DNA of 18,948 nt from an uncultured Spirochaetota bacterium (lineage in GTDB: Bacteria > Spirochaetota > UBA4802 > UBA5368), in the NCBI GenBank assembly GCA_937864375.1, contig CALMJO010000231.1, positions 1 to 18,948 on the forward strand, in the 5' to 3' direction. Shown one piece after another: positions 8,215 to 15,157 of the stretch. Positions within the stretch are counted from its first letter, which is position 1. Every line of letters begins with the position of its first letter. The notes beneath the pieces were generated by a model that had not been told where the DNA came from, ran no database searches, and saw only the letters and a program-made list of their open reading frames with translations. The position numbers and the translations under genes are program-made.

Positions 8215-8853
8215 ATGCGGAGAAACGCCATCAAGTTCGAAGAGCTCTCCTCTGACATAAAGAAAGAAATCGAAAAATTCCATAACCGCCAGAAGGAATT
8301 CGGCGAGCGCTGCACCATGGAACAGGCGATGGCACAATGGTTCGAAGAGGAATTCGACATCTGGATGGTCATGAATTTCTCCTCCAAGCTCAAAGGGGAG
8401 CGCCGCGCCGCCGAGCGCCGGAAGCACATGAGGCTCGAGGTCGAGGAAGAGGAAAAAAAGAAGAAGGACAGGAGAGCGGCCCCGCGCAGGAAAAAGTTCC
8501 GGCTCGACATCGAGGTGCCGGTAAAGATAGTCGAAACGCTCATCGAATCGTCCTCGGAGGAGCGCGACGCGATCGATTTCATAGGCACGCTGGTGAACAT
8601 CAGCCGCGGCGGCTTCTACTTCCGCTCCGTCAAGGAGTTTGAACCCTCCAGCATCATCAAGGTCAATATTGATCTCTCGAAGCTGGACACCGAGCTCCGC
8701 GACATCGAGGCGCTCGCCATGGTCATCCGGTCGGAAAAAATCTCCGCCGAATACTGGGGAGTCGGGGTGATGTTTTCCAGCATCTACCACGACGCGAAGG
8801 AGAAGCTGGACACCTTCATCTTCAAGCACCTTGCGTATTACGTGTATTCATAA
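8215..8853 (+). CDS. PilZ-domain protein (probable c-di-GMP receptor)
   Basis: A 212-residue soluble protein. The PilZ domain occupies about residues 90-205. Both c-di-GMP-contact motifs are intact: RxxxR as R92-KKF-R96, and (D/N)xSxxG as N128-I-S130-RG-G133 in LVNISRGGFYF. Binding of the second messenger is therefore expected. Residues 1-55 form an acidic, helical N-terminal segment with a TMEQAMAQWFEEEFD stretch that I do not recognise. Residues 58-97 are an extremely charged Arg/Lys/Glu linker. ATG at 8215 is preceded by AAAGGA (8198-8203) and, closer, AGGTG. It is the first gene of a three-gene operon, 23 bp ahead of the extended SDR, which suggests a c-di-GMP link to that pathway (inference). 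Confidence 0.88.
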   Translation: MRRNAIKFEELSSDIKKEIEKFHNRQKEFGERCTMEQAMAQWFEEEFDIWMVMNFSSKLKGERRAAERRKHMRLEVEEEEKKKKDRRAAPRRKKFRLDIEVPVKIVETLIESSSEERDAIDFIGTLVNISRGGFYFRSVKEFEPSSIIKVNIDLSKLDTELRDIEALAMVIRSEKISAEYWGVGVMFSSIYHDAKEKLDTFIFKHLAYYVYS

Positions 8854-8876
8854 CAACATTCTCAACGGACCATCCC

Positions 8877-9905
8877 ATGCCAGCAAAAAAAACAGCGGCG
8901 CAGAAGGTGCTCGTAACCGGCGCAACCGGATTCATAGGCGGGCACCTGGTCAGGGCCAACTTAAAGAGAAAGAAGAAGGTGCGCGCCTTCGTGCTCCCCG
9001 GCGACCCCGGCGAGGCCGCCCTCGGGGCCCTGGGGGTCGAGGTCGTCCACGGCGATATCACCGATTACGAATCCGTGAGGCGCGCCGTCAAGGGTGTGAA
9101 TATCGTGTTTCACTGCGCCGCGGTGGTGACCGACTGGGCGCCGTGGAGCCTCTTCGAGCGCGTCACCATAGGCGGCACGGAAAACATATGCCGCGCAGCG
9201 TCCGAGGAAAAGGTCAGCCGCTTCGTGGACATGAGCACGAACGACGTCTTTGGCGTCGACGAGTCCGCGGTCATGGACGAGACCTTCCCGCTGCGTCCGT
9301 GGAAGGAGCCCTACCCCGACTCGAAGATCGAGGCTGAGGAAATATCCTGGCGCTACCACAGGGAGAAAGGGCTCCCGGTAACCATGGTGTACCCCTGCTG
9401 GGTGTACGGCGAGGGAGACCAGACCTTCGTTCCCCTGATCGCCGACGCGATCATCAAACGCGACCTTATCTTCTGGCGCAAGGACGTGCTCGTGTGGCCC
9501 ACCTACATAGAGAACCTCGTGGATTTATTGATGCTCATTTCCGAGGACAAGCGCGCGGTGGGGAACGGCTACCTCGTCCACGACGGGGAATCGGTCACCT
9601 TCCAGGAATTCTGCGCGCAGATCGCGGGGACACTGGGCGTGAAGCCCATCACCACGCACATCCCCTACTTTGCGGCGTACGCGGCGGGCTTCGTCATGGA
9701 GCTGCTCTGGAAGCTCATGAGCAAGAAAACGCGTCCGCTCCTCACCACCTATACGGTCATCAACCTCGGCTCCCGCTTCCGCTTTTCCATTGCGAAGGCG
9801 GCGCGCGAGCTCGGCTGGAAGCCAAGGGTGAGCTACCGCGAGGGATTCGCGCGCACCATGGCATGGCTTAAGACGCTCGACCTCGAAACGCTCAAGCAGA
9901 AATGA
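8877..9905 (+). CDS. NAD(P)-dependent extended SDR (epimerase / 3beta-HSD / OleD-like)
   Basis: A 342-residue oxidoreductase with a Rossmann N-terminus. TGATGFIG (14-21) is the dinucleotide-binding loop of extended SDRs. The catalytic residues are S120 in VDMSTND and the Y146-PDS-K150 pair. Residues 218-245 and the closing segment (ARELGWKPRVSYREGFARTM) match the substrate-domain pattern of 3beta-hydroxysteroid dehydrogenase-like and OleD-like enzymes. The hydrophobic helix around 260-280 (PYFAAYAAGFVMELLWKLM) is typical of members acting on membrane lipids. The precise substrate is unknown. Bacterial 3-ketosphinganine reductase CerR also belongs to this superfamily, which is relevant given the next gene. 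ATG at 8877 has a weak Shine-Dalgarno. The downstream gene follows after 12 bp. Confidence 0.85.
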   Translation: MPAKKTAAQKVLVTGATGFIGGHLVRANLKRKKKVRAFVLPGDPGEAALGALGVEVVHGDITDYESVRRAVKGVNIVFHCAAVVTDWAPWSLFERVTIGGTENICRAASEEKVSRFVDMSTNDVFGVDESAVMDETFPLRPWKEPYPDSKIEAEEISWRYHREKGLPVTMVYPCWVYGEGDQTFVPLIADAIIKRDLIFWRKDVLVWPTYIENLVDLLMLISEDKRAVGNGYLVHDGESVTFQEFCAQIAGTLGVKPITTHIPYFAAYAAGFVMELLWKLMSKKTRPLLTTYTVINLGSRFRFSIAKAARELGWKPRVSYREGFARTMAWLKTLDLETLKQK

Positions 9906-9917
9906 CAGGAGTCCGGA

Positions 9918-10742
9918 ATGAAAGATTTTGCGAATAAAAACGTATACATCATAGGCGGGTCAACCGGCATAGGGCTTTCCACAGCGAAGCTCCTTGCGGC
10001 GCGGAGCGCGCACGTCATCATCTTCGCGCGCACGAAGAGCAAGCTCAAAACCGCGGTCGAGGAGATCGGTGCCGCAAAAATCAATTCCCGCCAGAAGATC
10101 GAGTTCATGGAGCTCGACGTGTCCGACAACGGGCTTGTCTCGAAGGTCATGAAGAAGGCCGCGGCATCGTTCGGAGCCCCGGACCTGTTGATCAACTGCG
10201 CGGGGCGGGCCTATCCCCGCTACTTCGAGGACATCACCTTCAAACAGTTCGAGGACACCATGAAGACAAACCTGTACGGCATATGGAGCAGCATCTCCGC
10301 GCTCCTGCCGTTCATGAAGGACCGGGGCGGCCACATCGTGAACGTCTCCTCCATGGCAGGATTCGTGGGCGTGTTCGGGTACGCGGACTACGCCGCGAGC
10401 AAGTTCGGCATCATCGGCCTTTCGGAAACGCTTAAAAGCGAGCTCAAGCGGTATAACATCACCGTATCGGTGCTCTGTCCCCCCGACACCGACACCCCCG
10501 GCTTCCAGACCGAGAACATCACCAAGCCCGAGGAAACGAAGGCCATCTCGGCGGCAGCGAAGGTCATGACGTCCGACGATGTCGCGAAGGCGCTCGTGAA
10601 GGGAATAATCAAGGAAAAATTCATGATCATCCCGGGGTTCGACGGCCATTTCACCTGGCTCGCAAAGCGCTTCGCCCCCTGGCTCGTCGAATGGGTCATG
10701 GATGCGAGCGTGAAGAAGGTCCAGAAGGCCCGATTGTCGTAG
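9918..10742 (+). CDS. Classical SDR resembling 3-ketodihydrosphingosine reductase (KDSR)
   Basis: A 274-residue NAD(P)H-dependent reductase. Classical SDR motifs: GGSTGIG (13-19), NCAG (93-96), N118, S145, and Y158-AAS-K162. Cofactor binding and the Ser-Tyr-Lys triad are intact. The specific signature is PPDTDTPGF (188-196) followed by TENITKPEETKAIS, which closely follows eukaryotic KDSR/FVT1/TSC10. Those enzymes reduce 3-ketosphinganine to dihydrosphingosine. A role in sphingoid-base or another 3-oxo-lipid reduction is therefore likely; the exact substrate is inference. The hydrophobic C-terminal stretch (about 233-262) could be membrane-associated. ATG at 9918 has AGGAG six bases upstream. 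It is last in the operon. Its TAG stop is embedded in the edge of the downstream palindromic repeat. Confidence 0.85.
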   Translation: MKDFANKNVYIIGGSTGIGLSTAKLLAARSAHVIIFARTKSKLKTAVEEIGAAKINSRQKIEFMELDVSDNGLVSKVMKKAAASFGAPDLLINCAGRAYPRYFEDITFKQFEDTMKTNLYGIWSSISALLPFMKDRGGHIVNVSSMAGFVGVFGYADYAASKFGIIGLSETLKSELKRYNITVSVLCPPDTDTPGFQTENITKPEETKAISAAAKVMTSDDVAKALVKGIIKEKFMIIPGFDGHFTWLAKRFAPWLVEWVMDASVKKVQKARLS

Positions 10743-10745
10743 AAG

Positions 10746-10765
10746 GGGCGAATCGCGATTCGCCC
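10746..10765. repeat. Intergenic palindromic repeat, copy 1
   Basis: A perfect 20-bp palindrome, GGGCGAATCGCGATTCGCCC, four bases after the SDR stop codon. With its 5' flank it reads TCGTAGAAG before the palindrome, and that TAG is the SDR stop. It lies in the convergent gap between the SDR and GH32 genes, and an identical copy follows 23 bp later. No T tract follows, so it is not a clear intrinsic terminator. Confidence 0.93.
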
Positions 10766-10788
10766 TGTTCTTGGTCAGGCGCCCATCG

Positions 10789-10808
10789 GGGCGAATCGCG
10801 ATTCGCCC
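10789..10808. repeat. Intergenic palindromic repeat, copy 2
   Basis: The same perfect 20-bp palindrome as at 10746-10765, followed by TTAC. The outer edges of the two copies (GTAGAAGGGGCG at 10739-10750 and CGCCCTTAC at 10804-10812) are themselves roughly inverted, so the pair makes a longer nested inverted repeat like a BIME or a miniature element. The spacer 10766-10788 is unique. Confidence 0.93.
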
Positions 10809-10822
10809 TTACATCCAGGAAG

Positions 10823-12571
10823 TCACCACGCCATATCCAGTTCCCAGAGCGCGCAGCGCGTGATGCGCACCCGTCCGCGGGAAAAAACTTCCACCATCTT
10901 TTCCGGATCGTTAAAATAGAAACGCGCGGTGCCCGCAGCGGAGTACCCGCAGGCGAAGAGCTCCACGGATGACCGGTCGCAGTACAGGTGCATGTCCATC
11001 ATCCCGTCGTTCATCAGGGAAACGTGCGCCTGGAATACTCCCTTTTCCCCAGCTGAAAGCCTGCTCCTGTCGATCACCACGGTCGATCTGCCCGCATCAT
11101 GGTAGACTCTCAGCTCTTCTCCGTCGCTGTTCGCGATCACGACTCCGCAAAGAGCATCGTCGTCTAGCGGCTGGAACGTTATGATCAATTCAAAAAGGTC
11201 GATCGACTCGTGTAGCGGCACGGTCGAATTGTCCAGATTCCTGTCCACGAGTTCGATGAGAGGAGTGGATGTTTTTCTTAGAGAGCGTAACTCCTCCACG
11301 GGGCGCTGTACGAGCCTGCCCTCATCGTCAAGTGTAAGCTCCCTGGGCAGGGTGAGCGCGCCTGTCCATCCCCTGGTATGGGTCACGAACTGGTTCCCCC
11401 AGTTCTCCATCCACGCGATGACGATCCTGCGTCCGCGATCGTCCAGGAAGGCCTGGGGCGCGTAGAAGTCGGGGCCAAAATCGAGCCGGGCGCGCTGCGC
11501 GGAGACAAACGCACCGTTCCGGAGCGTGCCGGTCATCGCGGCGGCATAAAACTCCTTCTTTCCCTCCCGCTCCTGGACGACCGACGCAATGAGCACGTTC
11601 CTGCCGCCAATCGCGAAGAAATCGGGACACTCGAACATGCCAATGCCGTCGCGCTCCGCGCGGTAGAGATCGCCCCTGTATTCCCAGTACACCAGGTCGG
11701 CCGATCCGTACAGTATGATCTTCCCCCTGCCCCCATGGCTCGTGCCGAGCACCATGCGCCACTCGCCGTCCTCCCGCCAGACCTTGGGATCGCGGAAGTC
11801 CTCGCCCGCATCCTCCGGCCGCGCGCCTATCACCGGGTTCCCCGGAAATTTTTTAAACACGACCCCGTCGGCGCTCGTCGCCAGGGCCTGCGACTGCATG
11901 ATCCGGTCGGGGTGGTAGCGCATGTCCCGGTGGTCGGTGTAGACGATCGCGAGCTCGCTGCCGTTCTCCACGGCGCTCCCCGTGAATATCCCGCTGAAGT
12001 CATCCGCGTGGCCGGTCGTGTCCGGCGCGAGCGCCATGGGCAGGTGACGCCAGTGCACGAGGTCGCTGCTCACCGCGTGAGACCAGTGCATTGGGCCCCA
12101 GAACGATGAATAAGGATGGTACTGACAGAAGAGATGATAGAGTCCCTTCCACTGAACGAGCCCGCATGGATCGTTGATCCAGTTCCTCACCGGCGTGAAA
12201 TGGAAGAGAGGCCGGAAGGGGTCCGACTTGTAGTGGCGTCCGAGCCTCTTCCCGTCGAGTACCTCGATCTTTTCCCGGTCGACGATAAAGAAAACGGCCC
12301 CGTTATCAAATACTGTTTCGTCGTACATGCAGCATTCTGCGATCACGCAGTCGCCAGTGCCCGTTTCGAGGAAGGCATTGACCCCCTGGTGCGCCCCGAG
12401 GTCCCAGTCGACCGGGATGAATACATCCACGGGAACCTGATCCAGCTTCACGATGATCGCATCGTCGGCAGCGCGTTTAAGCGCGATAAATGCGGATACG
12501 TTTCCTGCGCCTCCCTTCACCCTGAATGTAAAATGCGCCCCCGGACCTATGGTGAACGTTTCCGATTTCAT
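10823..12571 (-). CDS. GH32 beta-fructosidase (sucrose / sucrose-6-phosphate hydrolase type)
   Basis: A 582-residue glycoside hydrolase family 32 enzyme that releases fructose from sucrose or related beta-fructosides by a retaining mechanism. The three catalytic acids are present: nucleophile D134 in WINDPCG, transition-state stabiliser D261 in FRDPKV, and acid/base E314 in ECPDFF. The five-bladed propeller spans about 122-430 and the C-terminal beta-sandwich about 440-582 (RSSVELFACG). There is no signal peptide, so it acts in the cytosol on imported sugar. Residues 1-115 are an unusual beta-rich N-terminal extension; most relatives begin shortly before the WxNDPNG motif. The motif itself has Cys where Asn is usual. 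ATG at 12571 overlaps the fructokinase stop by four bases (ATGA), indicating translational coupling. Fructan or levan oligosaccharides are alternative substrates. Confidence 0.92.
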   Translation of the reverse strand: MKSETFTIGPGAHFTFRVKGGAGNVSAFIALKRAADDAIIVKLDQVPVDVFIPVDWDLGAHQGVNAFLETGTGDCVIAECCMYDETVFDNGAVFFIVDREKIEVLDGKRLGRHYKSDPFRPLFHFTPVRNWINDPCGLVQWKGLYHLFCQYHPYSSFWGPMHWSHAVSSDLVHWRHLPMALAPDTTGHADDFSGIFTGSAVENGSELAIVYTDHRDMRYHPDRIMQSQALATSADGVVFKKFPGNPVIGARPEDAGEDFRDPKVWREDGEWRMVLGTSHGGRGKIILYGSADLVYWEYRGDLYRAERDGIGMFECPDFFAIGGRNVLIASVVQEREGKKEFYAAAMTGTLRNGAFVSAQRARLDFGPDFYAPQAFLDDRGRRIVIAWMENWGNQFVTHTRGWTGALTLPRELTLDDEGRLVQRPVEELRSLRKTSTPLIELVDRNLDNSTVPLHESIDLFELIITFQPLDDDALCGVVIANSDGEELRVYHDAGRSTVVIDRSRLSAGEKGVFQAHVSLMNDGMMDMHLYCDRSSVELFACGYSAAGTARFYFNDPEKMVEVFSRGRVRITRCALWELDMAW

Positions 12572-13533
12572 GCGTCGGCCCCCGAATTAATGAGCTCCTT
12601 TACCTCTTCAAATCCCGGCATCGCGCTGATCGCGCCCTTCCGGGTCGTCACCAGGGCTCCCGCCGCGTTGGCGAAGCGCGCGATGTCCAGGAGCGCGTCC
12701 TTTTCCAGCGAAGCGGGATCCCTGACGCCGTCGCGTTGAAGCCGGAAGAGCACGGCCGCCATGAACGCGTCACCAGCGCCGGTCGTGTCGACAGGCTCGA
12801 CCCGGAACCCATGCATGTAAAAAGCATCCCGCTCGCTGCAGACATAGCATCCGCTTTCACCGAGCGTCACGAACACGAGCCCTGGCCCGCGCTTGAGTAT
12901 CATGCGCGCGGCGGCCTCCACGGAAAGCTCGTTGGTGATGAACACGAGCTCTTCCTCCGAGAGCTTCACGACGGTTGCGGCCTTCATTCCCCTGAGGATC
13001 ATGTCCTTCGCGCGATGCGGGTCCGGCCAGAGGTTCAGCCGCAGGTTGGGATCATAGGACACGATTCGCCCTTTCTCGCGCGCAAGCCTTGCCGCGGAGA
13101 GCGTCGCGTCGCGTGCAGGCCGGGAGATGAGGCTTATTGAGCCGTAATGAAATATCATCGCGCCGCGGATGAGATCCCGGGGGATTTCATCCGCCCCATA
13201 CACGGTGTCCGCCGCACGGTCGCGGTAAAACAGGAAGGAACGCTCTCCGCGGTGATCGAGCGACACGAAGGCGAGCGACGTCCTGTGATCGGATGAGCGG
13301 AGCAGGTGCGTCGTGTCCACACCGGCGTCCGCAAGCGCGCGCGACAGGAAATCACCAAAGAAATCCTTACCTGTTTTTCCCGCAAACGCCGCGATTCCTC
13401 CCAGGCGCGCCACGCCGGCGGCAACGTTGGCCGGGGCCCCGCCCGGCATACGGTAGTATCCCGATGAATCATTTCCCGCCTGAATGGGGATAAAATCCAC
13501 AAGGAGCTCTCCCATGGTTACGATTTCATCCAT
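12568..13533 (-). CDS. PfkB-family fructokinase
   Basis: A 321-residue ribokinase-family sugar kinase, predicted to phosphorylate the fructose released by the adjacent GH32 enzyme to fructose 6-phosphate with ATP. N-terminal signature: RMPGGAPANVAAGVARLGG (29-46), the fructokinase form of PfkB motif 1. C-terminal signature: DTTGAGDAF (249-257), with D255 as catalytic base and the preceding glycines as anion hole. The length is typical. ATG at 13533 has GAGG six bases upstream. It is first in the operon with GH32 (four-base overlap) and divergent from the sugar symporter. 2-keto-3-deoxygluconate kinase is the main alternative in the family, but the context favours fructose. Confidence 0.9.
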   Translation of the reverse strand: MDEIVTMGELLVDFIPIQAGNDSSGYYRMPGGAPANVAAGVARLGGIAAFAGKTGKDFFGDFLSRALADAGVDTTHLLRSSDHRTSLAFVSLDHRGERSFLFYRDRAADTVYGADEIPRDLIRGAMIFHYGSISLISRPARDATLSAARLAREKGRIVSYDPNLRLNLWPDPHRAKDMILRGMKAATVVKLSEEELVFITNELSVEAAARMILKRGPGLVFVTLGESGCYVCSERDAFYMHGFRVEPVDTTGAGDAFMAAVLFRLQRDGVRDPASLEKDALLDIARFANAAGALVTTRKGAISAMPGFEEVKELINSGADA

Positions 13534-13632
13534 TGCTCATCCTCATCCAGTAATAATCGTTGCGCATCCTTCCCGAATTCATTGGCCTCTCCAGCGCCGC
13601 GAGTGCCATCCAATCCCAGTCTAACACCTCCA

Positions 13633-13665
13633 TCCGGGACCCGGTCAATTACTATATGTCCCGGA
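13633..13665. promoter_or_regulatory. Inverted repeat in the divergent promoter region, candidate operator
   Basis: TCCGGGAC (13633-13640) and GTCCCGGA (13658-13665) are perfect inverted arms around 17 bp of AT-rich DNA that contains, on the minus strand, the -10-like TATAGT (13656-13651). The spacing suits a dimeric regulator bound to the fructokinase/symporter intergenic region. No regulator gene is encoded nearby, and a matching -35 box is not evident. Confidence 0.35.
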
Positions 13666-13671
13666 AACCAT
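13661..13671 (+). repeat. 11-bp direct repeat CCGGAAACCAT, copy 1
   Basis: CCGGAAACCAT occurs here and again at 13760-13770, 99 bp downstream, both in the fructokinase/symporter gap. An inverted partial copy, TTTCCGG, lies at 13732-13738. Repeated binding half-sites for one regulator would explain this; chance is possible. Confidence 0.4.
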
Positions 13672-13759
13672 AATGCGCTCCCCGGTATTCCCGCGTCTAC
13701 CATGCCCAAATTGCATTTGACTTTCCCCGGCTTTCCGGTTCCCATAAGCTCCCGGCTCG

Positions 13760-13770
13760 CCGGAAACCAT
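13760..13770 (+). repeat. 11-bp direct repeat CCGGAAACCAT, copy 2
   Basis: Second copy of the motif at 13661-13671. It lies immediately upstream of the two alternative symporter start codons (13773 and 13788), and pairs as an inverted repeat with TTTCCGG at 13732-13738. Confidence 0.4.
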
Positions 13771-13787
13771 TCATGGAAGGTCCCCGC

Positions 13788-15092
13788 ATGGCACGGCTCG
13801 GATTCGGTAAAAAAATTTCCTACGCGATGGGGGGCGTCGCCCTGAACCTGGCCAACCTGGTGATATCCCAGTGGCTCCTGAAACTGTACGTTCCCAACCG
13901 CGACGAGGCGCTCGTGGACGGGGCGGTGTTTTCGGCGATCTTCCTGCTGGGGCGCATCACCGACGGCATCGCCGAGCCCCTGGTGGGCTACTGGACCGAC
14001 CACCACAGGTCAAAGCTGGGCCGCAGGATCCCATTTATTCGGTACGGCATCATCCCGGTCGCGCTCGTGACATTTTTACTCTGGACTCCCCCGTTCCCGC
14101 ACGAGGCGCACTGGCTCAACGCCGTCTACATCTTCGTGATGGTGCAGGCATTCTTCATCCTATGGTCGATCGTGGCTAATCCCTACATGTCGCTCCTTCC
14201 CGAGATCGCGCGCGATTCGCGCGAGCGCGTGGACATTTCGACCATGCAGGCCGGGTTCATCATGGTGGGCACCATCATCTTCGCCTTCACGGGCCCCCTG
14301 AAAGACGCGTTCGGATGGGCGAGCATCGGGGTTCTCGCGGGCGGGATCACGCTCATCACCTTCGCGCCCACGCTCCTTTCAATCCGGCAGGAATCGTCGG
14401 TGGACACCGTGCCTTCCGACGCGAAGATGTCCGCGGTCACTATCTTCGACTGGGCGCGCACCACGTTCAGGAACCGGCCCTTTGTCATCTACCTTTCGGC
14501 GGCAGCGCTCTTCTGGTTCGCACTGAACATGCTCACCCTGCTCATCCCGTTCTGGATCCAGTACGTGCTCCACGAGCCCGATTCCATGGTGGCGCTCGTG
14601 ATGGGGCCCTTCCTCGCCACCAACGTCGCGTTCTTCTTCGTGTTCAACGCACTCTCAAAGAAATTCGGGAAGTTTCCCATGTTCATGCTGAGCCTTGCGG
14701 GCACGGCCGTTTCGATCCCGCTCCTCTGGTTCACGGGCCCGGGGACAGGCTCCCCGCTCGCATACACGCAGGTCATCATGGGACTGGTGGGCGTTTTCAT
14801 CGCGGGCTACATCATGCTCCAGCCGGCCATACTCGCCGACATCATCGATCACGACGAAACGCTCACCGGAAAGCGGCGCGAGGGGATCTACATAGGGGTG
14901 CAGGCGATCTTTTCCAAGCTGGCGATGGGCTTCTCCATCATGGTCGCGTCATTCCTCATGTATGCGGGAGGCGCGGGCACGCCCACCGAGCTGGGGCTCA
15001 AGCTCATCGCCCTGAGCTCGGGAGCAGCAGTGGTCGTCGCATGCCTGATCTTCCAGCGCTACCCCCTCAGGGAACGTGCGTCGTCGTCATAG
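13788..15092 (+). CDS. GPH-family (MelB-like) sugar:cation symporter
   Basis: A 434-residue major facilitator with about twelve hydrophobic segments in the inner membrane. GRITDGIAEPLVGYWTDHHRSKLGRRIPFI (about 50-79) is the family signature: D-x-x-x-[EP]-x-x-G-x-x-x-D between helices 2 and 3, carrying the conserved aspartates and the LGRR turn. A second signature sits in the mid-loop and helix 10-11 region (QPAILADIIDHDETLTGKRREGIY), also typical of GPH. It probably imports the beta-fructoside cleaved by GH32. I prefer ATG at 13788 (MARLGFGKKISYAMGG), which has GGAAGG seven bases upstream and aligns with family N-termini; an in-frame ATG at 13773 adds five residues. Its TAG stop is inside the edge of a palindromic repeat. 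Confidence 0.9.
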   Translation: MARLGFGKKISYAMGGVALNLANLVISQWLLKLYVPNRDEALVDGAVFSAIFLLGRITDGIAEPLVGYWTDHHRSKLGRRIPFIRYGIIPVALVTFLLWTPPFPHEAHWLNAVYIFVMVQAFFILWSIVANPYMSLLPEIARDSRERVDISTMQAGFIMVGTIIFAFTGPLKDAFGWASIGVLAGGITLITFAPTLLSIRQESSVDTVPSDAKMSAVTIFDWARTTFRNRPFVIYLSAAALFWFALNMLTLLIPFWIQYVLHEPDSMVALVMGPFLATNVAFFFVFNALSKKFGKFPMFMLSLAGTAVSIPLLWFTGPGTGSPLAYTQVIMGLVGVFIAGYIMLQPAILADIIDHDETLTGKRREGIYIGVQAIFSKLAMGFSIMVASFLMYAGGAGTPTELGLKLIALSSGAAVVVACLIFQRYPLRERASSS

Positions 15093-15157
15093 GGGCGTGG
15101 CGTCGTAGGGGCAAACAGCAGTTCGCCCCTACGACGACGCAATGCGCCCTTACGACG
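15081..15157. repeat. Nested palindromic repeat island, related to the one at 10738-10812
   Basis: The core hairpin is GTCGTAGGGGC (15102-15112) with GCCCCTACGAC (15125-15135), closing on AAC/GTT inner pairs. Outside it, CGTCGTCATAGGGGCG (15081-15096) and CGCCCTTACGACG (15145-15157) form a second, imperfect pair of arms. Core words TCGTAG, GGGGC-AA and TTCGCCC are shared with the 10746/10789 copies. The symporter stop (TAG, 15090-15092) and the dehydratase stop (TAA on minus, 15152-15150) both lie inside the outer arms. There is no T tract. Confidence 0.9.

Noticed and set aside
10746..10808. Palindromes as intrinsic terminators or as a CRISPR array
   Set aside because: No T tract follows either copy, there are only two copies, and the single 23-bp spacer with fully palindromic units does not fit a CRISPR array; no cas gene is present.
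13518..14006. 162-codon minus-strand frame in the fructokinase/symporter gap
   Set aside because: Half of it lies antisense to the symporter and the rest crosses the divergent promoter region with its repeats; no motif or ribosome site.
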